A stretch of 64,000 bases of DNA from Chryseobacterium cupriresistens (GTDB taxonomy: Bacteria; Bacteroidota; Bacteroidia; Flavobacteriales; Weeksellaceae), in assembly GCF_046614675.1 (NCBI RefSeq), contig NZ_JBKKJT010000012.1, forward strand, positions 1 to 64,000. The letters are read 5' to 3'. This document shows, in pieces, positions 1-8,150 of this stretch. Position numbers and translations under genes: made by a program. The first letter of the stretch is position 1. Every line of letters starts with the position of its first letter. The notes under the pieces are model-generated. The model did not search any database. It was not told the origin of the DNA and saw only the letters and a list, made by a program, of their open reading frames with translations.

Positions 1-86
1 ACTTCTTTCACGATTTGAAGTTTTAAACTTAAACTGTAATCCTTCTGTGTACGTTTAATGTACGTGGATGTTAATGTTTCTGCCAT
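1..86 (-). CDS. Transposase OrfA-like protein, first 28 codons only
   Basis: An ATG at 86 opens a frame with no stop down to base 1. The peptide begins MAETLTSTYIKRTQKDYSLS and continues with a K-L-Q-I-V-K-E segment. This resembles the start of the helix-turn-helix OrfA proteins of IS3-type elements in flavobacteria, which bind the terminal repeats. Only the N-terminus is present, so the family call rests on a short recognisable segment and on the terminal-repeat-like sequence upstream. Confidence 0.5.
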   Translation of the reverse strand, partial: MAETLTSTYIKRTQKDYSLSLKLQIVKE

Positions 87-126
87 AACGATTCTTTTTT
101 GTGTATCGCTATTTCAGGACGAGACA
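1..126 (-). mobile_element. End of an IS3-like insertion sequence, cut by the window edge
   Basis: An outward-facing TG end lies at 126, reading TGTCTCGTCC on the minus strand. About 40 bases further in, a transposase-like reading frame starts at 86 and runs off the left edge. This layout of a terminal repeat, short leader and orfA start is typical of IS3-family elements. The other end and the orfAB frameshift are outside the window, so the element may be intact or decayed. Confidence 0.5.
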
Positions 127-138
127 AAATAAATAATA

Positions 139-170
139 AAAAAAACGCTGCAGATTCTGCAGCGTTTTTT
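139..170 (-). terminator. Bidirectional terminator-like hairpin
   Basis: ACGCTGCAG and CTGCAGCGT pair across a 3-base loop, with an A-run on the left and a T-run on the right. It ends the leftward acetyltransferase gene and would also stop transcription coming out of the insertion sequence. Confidence 0.85.
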
Positions 171-197
171 GTTGAAAAGAGTTAGTAGATTTCCGTA

Positions 198-767
198 TTA
201 AACATATTTCAAAAAATAAAGAGGATAATCCAGCTCAAAGGTTTCATGGAAAATGGTAAATCCATTTTGTTGGTAGAAGGTTCTGTTTTCTAATGTTGTT
301 GTTTCAACATATATGAGTTCGTTCTCATATTTACTCATAGATTCTTTTAAAAGTCTTGTTCCAATTCCTTTGCCCTGTTCACCAGGAACTACAGCCATTA
401 ACCATAAATGAACAAATTTTTCTTCCGGATGAAATTTTACTAAGAGTTTTTCTCGTTGTAAAACTTTAAAGATATTTTCAATTCCAATACAATTGAACAG
501 CAATTTTATTTCAAGCCAGATTTTTTTTAAACTGATTTGGGATTTTTCTAAGTATAAAATGCATGCTTTGTGATCGTCGCTGAGAAATATGCTTCCATTT
601 AGCAGTGATAAATCAAATTGAAATTCCATTAATGCTCTCAATCTCTTATATCTGTTGCCAGAATTCTTTATGACAAAATTGATAGAATTAGGAATAAGAA
701 CATTTATGAAAGACTGGCATAAAATAGTAACGACTTTTTCTCTATCCTCATAGGTAGCTTTTTTCAT
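198..767 (-). CDS. GNAT family N-acetyltransferase
   Basis: This is a 189-residue acetyltransferase of the GNAT fold that would transfer acetyl from acetyl-CoA to an unidentified amine. The acetyl-CoA binding loop is visible as EQGKGIGTRLL about two thirds along, followed by ETTTLENRTFYQQNGF, the usual last helix and strand. The frame can be extended to a TTG at 785. The ATG at 767 is preferred because a TATATTTG promoter element (783-790, minus strand) lies just upstream and would place the transcript start near it. It stands alone, and a strong terminator follows it. The substrate cannot be read from the sequence. Confidence 0.85.
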   Translation of the reverse strand: MKKATYEDREKVVTILCQSFINVLIPNSINFVIKNSGNRYKRLRALMEFQFDLSLLNGSIFLSDDHKACILYLEKSQISLKKIWLEIKLLFNCIGIENIFKVLQREKLLVKFHPEEKFVHLWLMAVVPGEQGKGIGTRLLKESMSKYENELIYVETTTLENRTFYQQNGFTIFHETFELDYPLYFLKYV

Positions 768-867
768 GCATTTTTGTTTTTTCAAATATATAAAAAATAG
801 AAGTGTGTTAATCAGTGTTTTATATGGCTTGTGTTAGTTTCTGCATTGAGCTTAGTTAACTTTTTTT

Positions 868-898
868 CAAAAAAAACCATTCTTAAGCAAGAATGGTT
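868..898 (-). terminator. Terminator after the HtrA protease gene
   Basis: AACCATTCTT and AAGAATGGTT form a 10-bp perfect stem with a 4-base loop. On the minus strand it is followed by a run of T, 32 bases past the stop codon. Confidence 0.88.
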
Positions 899-929
899 AA
901 CTTTTTAATGTGAAATCAAAAAAATTCAA

Positions 930-2456
930 TTAAGGCATTTTGAATCCTTTCGTATAAATTCTTCCGTAATCATCTACGAATTTTACCTGTACATTCCCCT
1001 GATATTTCTCAAGGATTTTTTCTACATCTTTTTGTGAATTGACAGGTTTGCCGTTTACCTCGATGATGATATAGTTATCTACAATTCCGATTTTAGCCAT
1101 TTCACTGCCCTCAGAAACGTTTTTAGCTACTACACCACTGTTCAGTCCATATTCTGTTTTGAAACGTTCCGTAAGAGGGTCAAATTCAGATCCGATTTTT
1201 TCTGTTACGCTAAGATCGGCTTTCGTTCTGGTTGAAGTTCCTCCTTTCTGGTCTCTAAGTGTTACCGAAGTAGTTCCTTCTTTACCATTTCTTGAGTAGG
1301 TTACCTGAACTTTGTCACCAGGACGCTTGCTTCCGATAGACATGGAAAGATCAGCAAAGTCTGTAATATCGTAGTTGTCTACTTTGGTGATAACGTCTCC
1401 TTTTTTCAATCCTGCATCTTCAGCACCACTGTTTTCACCAAATCCTGTAATATAGATTCCTGATCCTACTTTTAGATTTGTTTTAAACTGCTTGTTGTAA
1501 GATGCTACTAACTGATCATTTGAAAGATCTAAAGACTGAACTCCAAGGAATCCTCTCTGTACAATTCCGAATTTCTTGATATCCTCAACAATTTTTCTCG
1601 CCAGGTTAGAAGGAACGGCAAATCCGTATCCCTGGTAATATCCTGTGGTAGACTGAATCGCAGAATTGATCCCGATCAGTTCTCCATTGGTATTTACCAA
1701 AGCACCTCCTGAGTTACCCGGGTTAATAGCAGCATCCGTCTGGATGAAGCTTTCAATAGGATTAGCAGCTTTTCCCTGGCTTCCCAGGATTCCGATACCT
1801 CTTCCTTTAGCAGAAACAATACCTGCTGTTACCGTAGAGTTTAATCCTAATGGATTTCCTACTGCAAGAACCCATTGTCCTACATCAATATTGTCAGAAT
1901 TCGCAAAATTCAGATAAGGAAGCCCTTTTTCTTCAATCTTTAATAAAGAGATATCTGTATTAGGGTCTGTTCCTACCAATGTTGCGATATATGATTTCTT
2001 GTTGCTTAGTACGACTTCCAGCTTATTAGCACCTGCTACCACGTGGTTGTTGGAAATGATATAACCGTCCGGAGAGATGATTACCCCTGAACCCATTCCC
2101 GATGGCATATTATCAGGAACCTGCTGCTTTTGTCTCTGCTGGCCTCTTCCCCCGAAAGGATCTCCGAAGAAAAAGTCAAACAAATCCTGCTCTGAAGCTC
2201 TGCTTGATGTTCTGCTTTGATAATTTTTAATAGTTACTACAGCGGGAACGGTTGTTTTAGCCGCCTTTACAAAATCATCACCTACTGCTCCCGTATTCAT
2301 TCCTGCGAATGAAGTATTGGGTGCTGCTGTTGTGAAATAAGATTGATCTCCATTGTTGGAGCCGTGTCCGAAATATTGTAAAGCTCCAACGGTAGTAGCT
2401 CCGGAAAGGACTCCAACTACTGCAAATGGTAATAGTTTTTTTAAAGTACTCTTCAT
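930..2456 (-). CDS. htrA: Do/HtrA-family periplasmic serine protease
   Basis: This is a 508-residue envelope quality-control protease and chaperone. An N-terminal hydrophobic segment (about residues 8-27) exports or anchors it. The trypsin-like domain has the full triad: His138 in SNNHVV, Asp168 in DPNTDISLL and Ser249 in PGNSGG. The Q-linker and LA loop (about 80-118, Gln/Arg-rich) sit before it. PDZ1 covers about 285-385 and PDZ2 about 415-505. Length and order match DegP/DegQ. It is monocistronic, with its own terminator and a TAAATTTG promoter-like element at 2509-2516 upstream. Whether it acts like DegP or DegQ is not decided by the sequence. Confidence 0.95.
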   Translation of the reverse strand: MKSTLKKLLPFAVVGVLSGATTVGALQYFGHGSNNGDQSYFTTAAPNTSFAGMNTGAVGDDFVKAAKTTVPAVVTIKNYQSRTSSRASEQDLFDFFFGDPFGGRGQQRQKQQVPDNMPSGMGSGVIISPDGYIISNNHVVAGANKLEVVLSNKKSYIATLVGTDPNTDISLLKIEEKGLPYLNFANSDNIDVGQWVLAVGNPLGLNSTVTAGIVSAKGRGIGILGSQGKAANPIESFIQTDAAINPGNSGGALVNTNGELIGINSAIQSTTGYYQGYGFAVPSNLARKIVEDIKKFGIVQRGFLGVQSLDLSNDQLVASYNKQFKTNLKVGSGIYITGFGENSGAEDAGLKKGDVITKVDNYDITDFADLSMSIGSKRPGDKVQVTYSRNGKEGTTSVTLRDQKGGTSTRTKADLSVTEKIGSEFDPLTERFKTEYGLNSGVVAKNVSEGSEMAKIGIVDNYIIIEVNGKPVNSQKDVEKILEKYQGNVQVKFVDDYGRIYTKGFKMP

Positions 2457-2796
2457 TGTATATCTTTCTTGTTTATTAATTAATTTTCTTTTTATGTTTT
2501 TGAGTAAACAAATTTAATGTTAAATAAGTAAGCAATTAGTATGCTATGTTTCAATTTTAACTAAAATTTAACGGCTATTATATGATTTTGTGCCTTATGT
2601 CATAATTGTTAATGCCACAGTTAACAAAACTTAAAAAAAAATTAAAGAAAATATGGCAGACTTATCATACATAGTGATCTGATTTTCATTGCTGGCAGGT
2701 TACTGATTATTGTTCGTGATTGGTGTTATAAATATACTTAATTCTAAAATGATTATCTTTGCAAAAATTTTTATTCTCACTTAAAACGTTTATAGC
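2457..2796. other. Divergent intergenic region (340 bases) between htrA and trhO
   Basis: AT-rich spacer with promoter-like elements for both flanking genes: TAAATTTG on the minus strand at 2509-2516 for htrA, and TATCTTTG on the plus strand at 2754-2761 for trhO. I see no open frame of coding character, no RNA fold and no repeat in the middle part. Confidence 0.6.
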
Positions 2797-4158
2797 ATGC
2801 AACTGTATAACACCTTAAGCGCAGAAGAAAGAGCTCAACTTATTGATGAAGCCGGTAAAGACCGTCTTACCTTGTCTTTCTATGCGTATGCCAAAATCGA
2901 AGACCCCAAAAAATTTCGCGACGAACTATTTATAGCCTGGAATGCCCTTGATGCTCTTGGCCGTATTTATGTTGCTACAGAAGGAATTAATGCTCAGATG
3001 AGTGTTCCTGCAGATCAGTTTGAGGCTTTTCGTGATACGCTCGAAGTTTATGACTTCATGAAAGGAATCCGTTTGAATGTAGCGGTAGACCAAGACAATT
3101 ACTCATTTTTAAAATTAACCATAAAAGTCAGAAACAAAATTGTTGCTGACGGTTTGAATGACGAAACTTTTGATGTGACCAATAAAGGAATTCACTTAAA
3201 AGCTCAGGAATTCAATAATATGCTGGAAGATCCCAATACCATTGTTGTAGATTTCAGAAATCACTACGAAAGTGAAGTAGGGCATTTTGAAGGTGCCATT
3301 ACTCCGGATGTGGAAAATTTCAGAGAAAGTTTACCCATCATCAATGAACAGCTACAGGATTTTAAAGAAGATAAAAACCTGTTGATGTACTGTACCGGAG
3401 GAATCCGTTGTGAAAAAGCCAGTGCTTACTTCAAACACCAAGGTTTCAAAAATGTTTATCAATTGGAAGGAGGTATCATTGAATATACACGACAGATCAA
3501 AGAAGAAGGAATAAAAAGTAAATTCATTGGTAAAAACTTTGTATTTGACCACCGACTGGGGGAGAGAATTACAGATGATATTATTGCACAATGCCACCAG
3601 TGTGGAAAACCTTGTGATAATCATACCAATTGTGCCAATGATGCCTGTCATTTGTTGTTTATCCAATGCGACGACTGTAAAGCTGTGATGGAAAACTGCT
3701 GTTCTACGGAATGTCTGGAGACCATTCATTTGCCGTGGGATGAACAGGTGAAACTGAGAAAGGGATTACAGGTTGGAAATAAAGTATTCAGAAAAGGAAA
3801 ATCAGATGCCCTGAAATTTAAAAACTCAGGAGATTTAACTGATAAACCTTTAGCAAAAGCTGAGACAAAAAATATCCGTCAAAAGATTGCTGTTAAAAAA
3901 GAATTGATTGGAAAGGCAGAACATTACTACTCAAAATCAAAGATTGCACAGTTTTTAATTGAACATAAGGATTTATCAGTGGGTGATAAAGTATTGATCT
4001 CAGGTCCTACAACGGGAGAGCAGGAAGTTACCATTACTGAAATCTATGCTAACGGAGGGCCTTGTGAAACGGCAAACATTGGAGATCAGATTACTTTTGC
4101 ACTGCCATTCAGAGTTCGTTTGTCTGATAAATTGTACAGAATTGTGCAAAATGCATAA
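2797..4158 (+). CDS. trhO: tRNA uridine(34) hydroxylase TrhO with an extra C-terminal U32-type domain
   Basis: This is a rhodanese-related enzyme (YceA family) that makes 5-hydroxyuridine at position 34 of tRNAs using O2. The N-terminal acylphosphatase-like part (about 20-115) precedes the rhodanese domain (about 130-225), with active-site Cys199 in YCTGGIRCEKAS. A Cys-rich segment (about 267-307) holds several CxxC pairs. Enterobacterial TrhO is about 350 residues. This one has 453, because residues of about 368-453 form an added domain that closely matches the C-terminus of the next gene product (shared GPTTG and a common SDKLY-IV ending). It is probably cotranscribed with the U32 gene 58 bases downstream. 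The TATCTTTG element at 2754 is a likely promoter. Confidence 0.9.
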   Translation: MQLYNTLSAEERAQLIDEAGKDRLTLSFYAYAKIEDPKKFRDELFIAWNALDALGRIYVATEGINAQMSVPADQFEAFRDTLEVYDFMKGIRLNVAVDQDNYSFLKLTIKVRNKIVADGLNDETFDVTNKGIHLKAQEFNNMLEDPNTIVVDFRNHYESEVGHFEGAITPDVENFRESLPIINEQLQDFKEDKNLLMYCTGGIRCEKASAYFKHQGFKNVYQLEGGIIEYTRQIKEEGIKSKFIGKNFVFDHRLGERITDDIIAQCHQCGKPCDNHTNCANDACHLLFIQCDDCKAVMENCCSTECLETIHLPWDEQVKLRKGLQVGNKVFRKGKSDALKFKNSGDLTDKPLAKAETKNIRQKIAVKKELIGKAEHYYSKSKIAQFLIEHKDLSVGDKVLISGPTTGEQEVTITEIYANGGPCETANIGDQITFALPFRVRLSDKLYRIVQNA

Positions 4159-4216
4159 TTCATAGCTGTCAATACAATTATTTCTGTTTTAACAACTTAA
4201 TAATTCCAGACTTGAA

Positions 4217-5461
4217 ATGACAAAAAGCGGAAAAATAGAACTGATGTCTCCTGCAGGAGATTTCATATCACTTCAGGCGGCTATAGATAACGGTGCAGAC
4301 TCTGTCTATTTTGGAGTTGAGCAGCTCAACATGCGTGCAAGAGCAACAATGAACTTCACCATTGATGACCTGCAGGAAATCGCCAGAAGATGTGCTGAAA
4401 AAGGAGTAAGAACGTATCTGACCCTTAACACCATCATCTATGATCATGATCTTTCTATCGTCAGAACACTTTTAGATAAAGCGAAGGAAGCCGGTCTTAC
4501 AGCAGTGATTGCAATGGACCAGGCTGTAATTTCTTATGCAAGGCAAATTGGTATGGAGGTGCATATTTCCACCCAGATTAATATAACCAATATTGAAACC
4601 GTAAAATTCTATGCTCTTTTTGCTGATACCATGGTGATGAGCCGTGAATTAAGTATCAGCCAGATCAAAAAAATCTGTACTCAGATTGAAAAAGATCAGG
4701 TAAAAGGACCTTCCGGTCATCTTGTTGAAGTGGAGATTTTCGGGCATGGTGCCTTATGTATGGCAGTATCCGGGAAGTGTTATCTGAGCCTGCATTCCCA
4801 TAATTCTTCAGCAAACAGAGGGGCCTGTAAACAGAACTGCCGGAAAAAATATACTGTGATTGATCAGGAGTCAGGTTTTGAAATTGAACTTGAAAACGAA
4901 TATATGATGTCTCCCAAAGACCTTTGTACGATTGGTTTCCTGAATCAGATTGTGGATGCCGGCGTGAAAGTCTTAAAGATAGAAGGAAGAGGAAGGGCTC
5001 CGGAATATGTAGCAACAGTTACAAAATGTTATAGAGAAGCAATTGACAGTATTGCGGAAGGAACGTTTTCTCAGGAAAAAGTGGATGAATGGATGAAACT
5101 TCTGGAGACCGTATACAACAGAGGCTTCTGGAGTGGATATTATCTTGGTCAGGAGCTGGGTGAGTGGTCTTCAAACTCCGGTTCCAGTGCAACACAAAAG
5201 AAGGTTTATATTGGAAAAGGAAGGCATTTCTATCCGAAATCCAATATCGCAGAATTTGTGGTTGAAGCCTATGATATTTCTGTAGGAGACAGTGTCCTTA
5301 TACAGGGACCTACTACAGGATCACAGGAAATGGTCATCGAAAGTATGATCGTTGATGCGAAGACAGGGGCAGACAAGGCAACAAAGTCTGATGTGATTAC
5401 TTTCCCTACGAAGTTCCGTGTACGGCCAAGTGACAAATTATATAAAATTGTTAAAGCGTAA
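4217..5461 (+). CDS. trhP: U32 peptidase-like tRNA hydroxylation protein (TrhP type)
   Basis: This 414-residue protein belongs to the U32 family. Members such as TrhP are not proteases but take part in O2-independent, prephenate-dependent hydroxylation of tRNA U34. The core barrel starts with ELMSPAGDF. The conserved Cys set Cys181, Cys188, Cys204 and Cys208, around SANRGACKQNCR, is the usual iron-sulfur ligand set. Residues of about 330-414 form the U32 C-terminal beta domain, also found on the preceding TrhO. Its stop codon overlaps the ferredoxin start by one base, so the two are translationally coupled. Other U32 roles exist (ubiquinone hydroxylation, RlhA), but the TrhO neighbour favours TrhP. 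Confidence 0.85.
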   Translation: MTKSGKIELMSPAGDFISLQAAIDNGADSVYFGVEQLNMRARATMNFTIDDLQEIARRCAEKGVRTYLTLNTIIYDHDLSIVRTLLDKAKEAGLTAVIAMDQAVISYARQIGMEVHISTQINITNIETVKFYALFADTMVMSRELSISQIKKICTQIEKDQVKGPSGHLVEVEIFGHGALCMAVSGKCYLSLHSHNSSANRGACKQNCRKKYTVIDQESGFEIELENEYMMSPKDLCTIGFLNQIVDAGVKVLKIEGRGRAPEYVATVTKCYREAIDSIAEGTFSQEKVDEWMKLLETVYNRGFWSGYYLGQELGEWSSNSGSSATQKKVYIGKGRHFYPKSNIAEFVVEAYDISVGDSVLIQGPTTGSQEMVIESMIVDAKTGADKATKSDVITFPTKFRVRPSDKLYKIVKA

Positions 5462-5691
5462 TGGTCATTGCTACACTTCAGAGAGATAAATGTATTGGTT
5501 GTAATTACTGTGTCGAATTTGCTCCGGAATATTTTAGAATGTCTAAAAAAGATGGTAAATCGGTATTGCTTAAGACGATTGATAAAAAAGGCTTCTACAC
5601 GTTAAAAACACCAGACCACGAAGCGTTTGAATATTTGGAGAGAGCCGCCAACGCCTGTCCTGTGAAAATTATTTCTGTAAGAATCACTTAA
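5461..5691 (+). CDS. Small ferredoxin, single 4Fe-4S cluster
   Basis: This is a 76-residue ferredoxin. CIGCNYC (Cys11, 14, 17) and a distal Cys in NACPVKI supply four ligands for one [4Fe-4S] cluster. The spacing differs from 2x[4Fe-4S] bacterial ferredoxins and resembles the monocluster type. The start codon overlaps the stop of the U32 gene by one base (TAATG). This makes it a probable electron or cluster partner of that iron-sulfur protein, although the partnership is inferred from position only. The cyclo-ligase gene starts 5 bases after it. Confidence 0.88.
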   Translation: MVIATLQRDKCIGCNYCVEFAPEYFRMSKKDGKSVLLKTIDKKGFYTLKTPDHEAFEYLERAANACPVKIISVRIT

Positions 5692-5696
5692 TCATT

Positions 5697-6257
5697 ATGC
5701 TGAAAGCTGAGCTTAGAAAAAAATATACCCAAAAAAGGAAAGCCTTGTCTCCAGATGAGGCTTTTCTGTTATCTGAGAAGATTTTTGAAAATTTCATTCA
5801 ATATTTTAAGCCAAAAGAATCAGAAAAAGTACACGTTTTTATCCCGATTCCGGCAAGGAAAGAAATTGATACCCAAATCTTCATTCAATATTTTTTAGCA
5901 CAGAATATCCGGGTGTATGTGCCTAAAATTGTAGCGGATAAGCTGATTAATATTGAAATTTCTGAAGATACTGCTTTTGAAACCAACAGTTGGGGGATTT
6001 CAGAACCTGTTTCCAATGAAGATTCTGGCGAAAAATACTTTCATTATGTGATTACGCCTTTGTTGTATTGTGACAAAAAAGGGAATAGAGTAGGCTATGG
6101 TAAAGGATTTTATGACAGATTGTTTCAAAGTATTTCTGAGGAGACAAAAAAAATCGGAGTCAATTATTTTGCCCCCGATGAATATGTGGATGATGTCTGG
6201 GAAAATGATATTCCTCTTGACTATTTGGTTACTCCTATCGAAGTGCTGTCTTTTTGA
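5697..6257 (+). CDS. fau: 5-formyltetrahydrofolate cyclo-ligase
   Basis: This 186-residue enzyme converts 5-formyl-THF to 5,10-methenyl-THF with ATP, in cytosolic one-carbon metabolism. The N-terminal basic segment LRKKYTQKRKALSPDE and the nucleotide-binding loop GNRVGYGKGFYDR (about residues 129-141) are diagnostic, and the length is normal. It is the last gene of the trhO-trhP-ferredoxin run, 5 bases after the ferredoxin stop. Its last 37 bases overlap the end of the leftward lipoprotein gene on the opposite strand, and no terminator separates the two. There is no obvious functional link with the tRNA genes. Confidence 0.93.
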   Translation: MLKAELRKKYTQKRKALSPDEAFLLSEKIFENFIQYFKPKESEKVHVFIPIPARKEIDTQIFIQYFLAQNIRVYVPKIVADKLINIEISEDTAFETNSWGISEPVSNEDSGEKYFHYVITPLLYCDKKGNRVGYGKGFYDRLFQSISEETKKIGVNYFAPDEYVDDVWENDIPLDYLVTPIEVLSF

Positions 6258-6802
6258 AGCGGTTTGGAATAAAAATCCAAGAAGTAGAATTTAAACTCTT
6301 TTTTAAGCTTTGATGTAGACAATAAGATGTATTGTGCATTCTTTTCAAAGCTTCCCAGAGACTTGTTTTTACTGTCAAAATATTCCACATTAAACCTGGC
6401 ATAGTCTAGTGTATCTTTTTTATAAAAATCTTTATATACATTCAGATTGCTGACTTTCGCTGTTTTTACTTTCATGCTGTCCAATTCCTTCAGCAATCTT
6501 TTAAATGTCAGTGAATCCGGTTTGTGAAAATAGCTTTCCATCTGGGAATAAATGACAGTATCTATTTCCGTATTTCTGTTTCCGCTGAGATATAGAGTAG
6601 ACAGATCAAGAAGTTCCTGAACTTTCTGTTTGGTGATGGAATTAATCGCCTGCATGCTATCCATCTGTACGGCAGGATAGCTTTTTTCGTTGGTGCTGTT
6701 TCGTAGCTTATCGAGGTCGCTTACCTCTGAGGTTTTATTATTACAGGCAATAAATAATGTCAGAAGCACGGTGAAAATTAAAAAATTACTTATTCTTTTC
6801 AT
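6221..6802 (-). CDS. Lipoprotein of unknown function
   Basis: This is a 193-residue protein starting MKRISNFLIFTVLLTLFIAC, a clear lipoprotein signal with the lipobox Cys at about residue 20. The rest is polar and mostly helical with no known motif. A longer frame starts at 6835, but the signal peptide fixes the ATG at 6802. It overlaps the end of the upstream gene by 17 bases, so the two are one operon. Its 3' end overlaps the convergent cyclo-ligase gene by 37 bases. A structural lipoprotein partner of the upstream membrane protein is possible, but nothing proves it. Confidence 0.72.
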   Translation of the reverse strand: MKRISNFLIFTVLLTLFIACNNKTSEVSDLDKLRNSTNEKSYPAVQMDSMQAINSITKQKVQELLDLSTLYLSGNRNTEIDTVIYSQMESYFHKPDSLTFKRLLKELDSMKVKTAKVSNLNVYKDFYKKDTLDYARFNVEYFDSKNKSLGSFEKNAQYILLSTSKLKKEFKFYFLDFYSKPLQKDSTSIGVTK

Positions 6803-7967
6803 CTGTGGTAGCAATTTTAAATTTGATGGATACAATTTTACCTTTGGTATCCTTTTTCATTTCTATTACATTCAGGTTTTTCAGAGAGGTTGTTGGAGTC
6901 GTTACCAGCGTGATATACTTCTGCTTATCCAGCCTTTCAATGCCATAAGTATCATTATCATATACCTGATAAATTACTGCATTGTTGCTGATCAGGTTTT
7001 CAAGCTGATTTCTTTTTTGCTTGATAAGAGCAACCTGCTCATCCGGATTTCCTCCTTTGATGTCTTTTATAGAGAAATAATAAACCGCCATCTTATAATC
7101 ATCCGGCTTTAATTCGATCTTTTCTTCTTCAGGAGCATTTTCAAGGTTCCTGTTCACTTCCAGAGGCTCATAGAAAGGAGCGCTGATTCGCATTTTTAGA
7201 TTTTTATCCTTGGTAGAATAATAAAAACACTCTCCCGGCTTTATTTTATACATCAGCGGAGACTCATTTTCCTTCACCACCATTATTTCTAAAGTATTGA
7301 TCACAGAAACTCCTCTGTCCTTATCAATGAAACAATATTTATAAGTTTTTGAAAAAAGTACATCTTTAAAACCTAAAAGACCGGTAATCGTAATCAAAAC
7401 TGAAGTAACAAGTGCCCAGGCATTCTTTTTGAAGAAATTTTTCTTAGGCGGAATATCTGAAATTTCTATCTCATTTGTTATTGTTTTGTTTTGTGTAATT
7501 TGTTGATTTTCAGTATTCGATTTTTGTAAATCAGTATTTTCTGGGGTCCTGATTTCAACTTTTTTAGGTTGAAGTTCAATTTTTGGAAGTTCAGGAGCTT
7601 CAGAAACTGTTTTTTCAAGTTCTTCGAGATCTTCGTCTTCAAAATTTTCATTTTCCTGAAGTAATTCACCCGCAAAAAGATGCTGTTTCTTGAAATCGTA
7701 CCATGAGTTGTAACCCGCATAAATGCTCAATAAATTGAGCATGTCTATTCTTGGTAGTTTAGTAACCGGTGAAGTTTTAAAATAAGTGTAAAATGACTTT
7801 TCACTGATGTTTCCTTTCGCTTTTTTTCGAAGGTCTTCCTGAAAATATATAATATCTATACCCTTCCACTTGGATATGTCATCCTGCGAAGGGGTATATT
7901 CTTTTAAGTATTGACCCTGAACATCCTTTTTTAGCTGTTCAAAGTGTAATAGATCTAAATCTGTCAA
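6786..7967 (-). CDS. Single-pass membrane protein of unknown function
   Basis: This 393-residue protein has three parts. The first is a cytosolic domain (about 1-100) with Trp, Tyr and basic residues. A Glu/Lys-rich low-complexity linker (about 100-175) follows. Then comes one membrane segment (about 183-203) with an external C-terminal domain (about 208-393) lacking recognisable motifs. The start must be the TTG at 7967: an in-frame stop lies 18 bases upstream and the first internal ATG would remove 75 residues. It overlaps the downstream lipoprotein gene. The layout suggests an envelope-spanning sensor or anchor, but this is only topology. Confidence 0.68.
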   Translation of the reverse strand: MTDLDLLHFEQLKKDVQGQYLKEYTPSQDDISKWKGIDIIYFQEDLRKKAKGNISEKSFYTYFKTSPVTKLPRIDMLNLLSIYAGYNSWYDFKKQHLFAGELLQENENFEDEDLEELEKTVSEAPELPKIELQPKKVEIRTPENTDLQKSNTENQQITQNKTITNEIEISDIPPKKNFFKKNAWALVTSVLITITGLLGFKDVLFSKTYKYCFIDKDRGVSVINTLEIMVVKENESPLMYKIKPGECFYYSTKDKNLKMRISAPFYEPLEVNRNLENAPEEEKIELKPDDYKMAVYYFSIKDIKGGNPDEQVALIKQKRNQLENLISNNAVIYQVYDNDTYGIERLDKQKYITLVTTPTTSLKNLNVIEMKKDTKGKIVSIKFKIATTDEKNK

Positions 7968-8150
7968 TTTTTCAAAAAATAATTAAATTGTTGATTATCA
8001 GCTATGTTTTTTTGTAAAACTATTTTACAAAGGTATTACAATTATTTTTCATAGACAAATTTTCTAACTGCTCTACCTTTGTCTTGTTCAAATAACAGAA
8101 CAGAAGAAAATTTTATAAAACAATATTAACAAAATTAAATTTAATTTATT

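Noticed and set aside
4217..5461. True peptidase activity for the U32 protein
   Set aside because: The iron-sulfur Cys set, the TrhO neighbour and the ferredoxin point to RNA hydroxylation and not to proteolysis.
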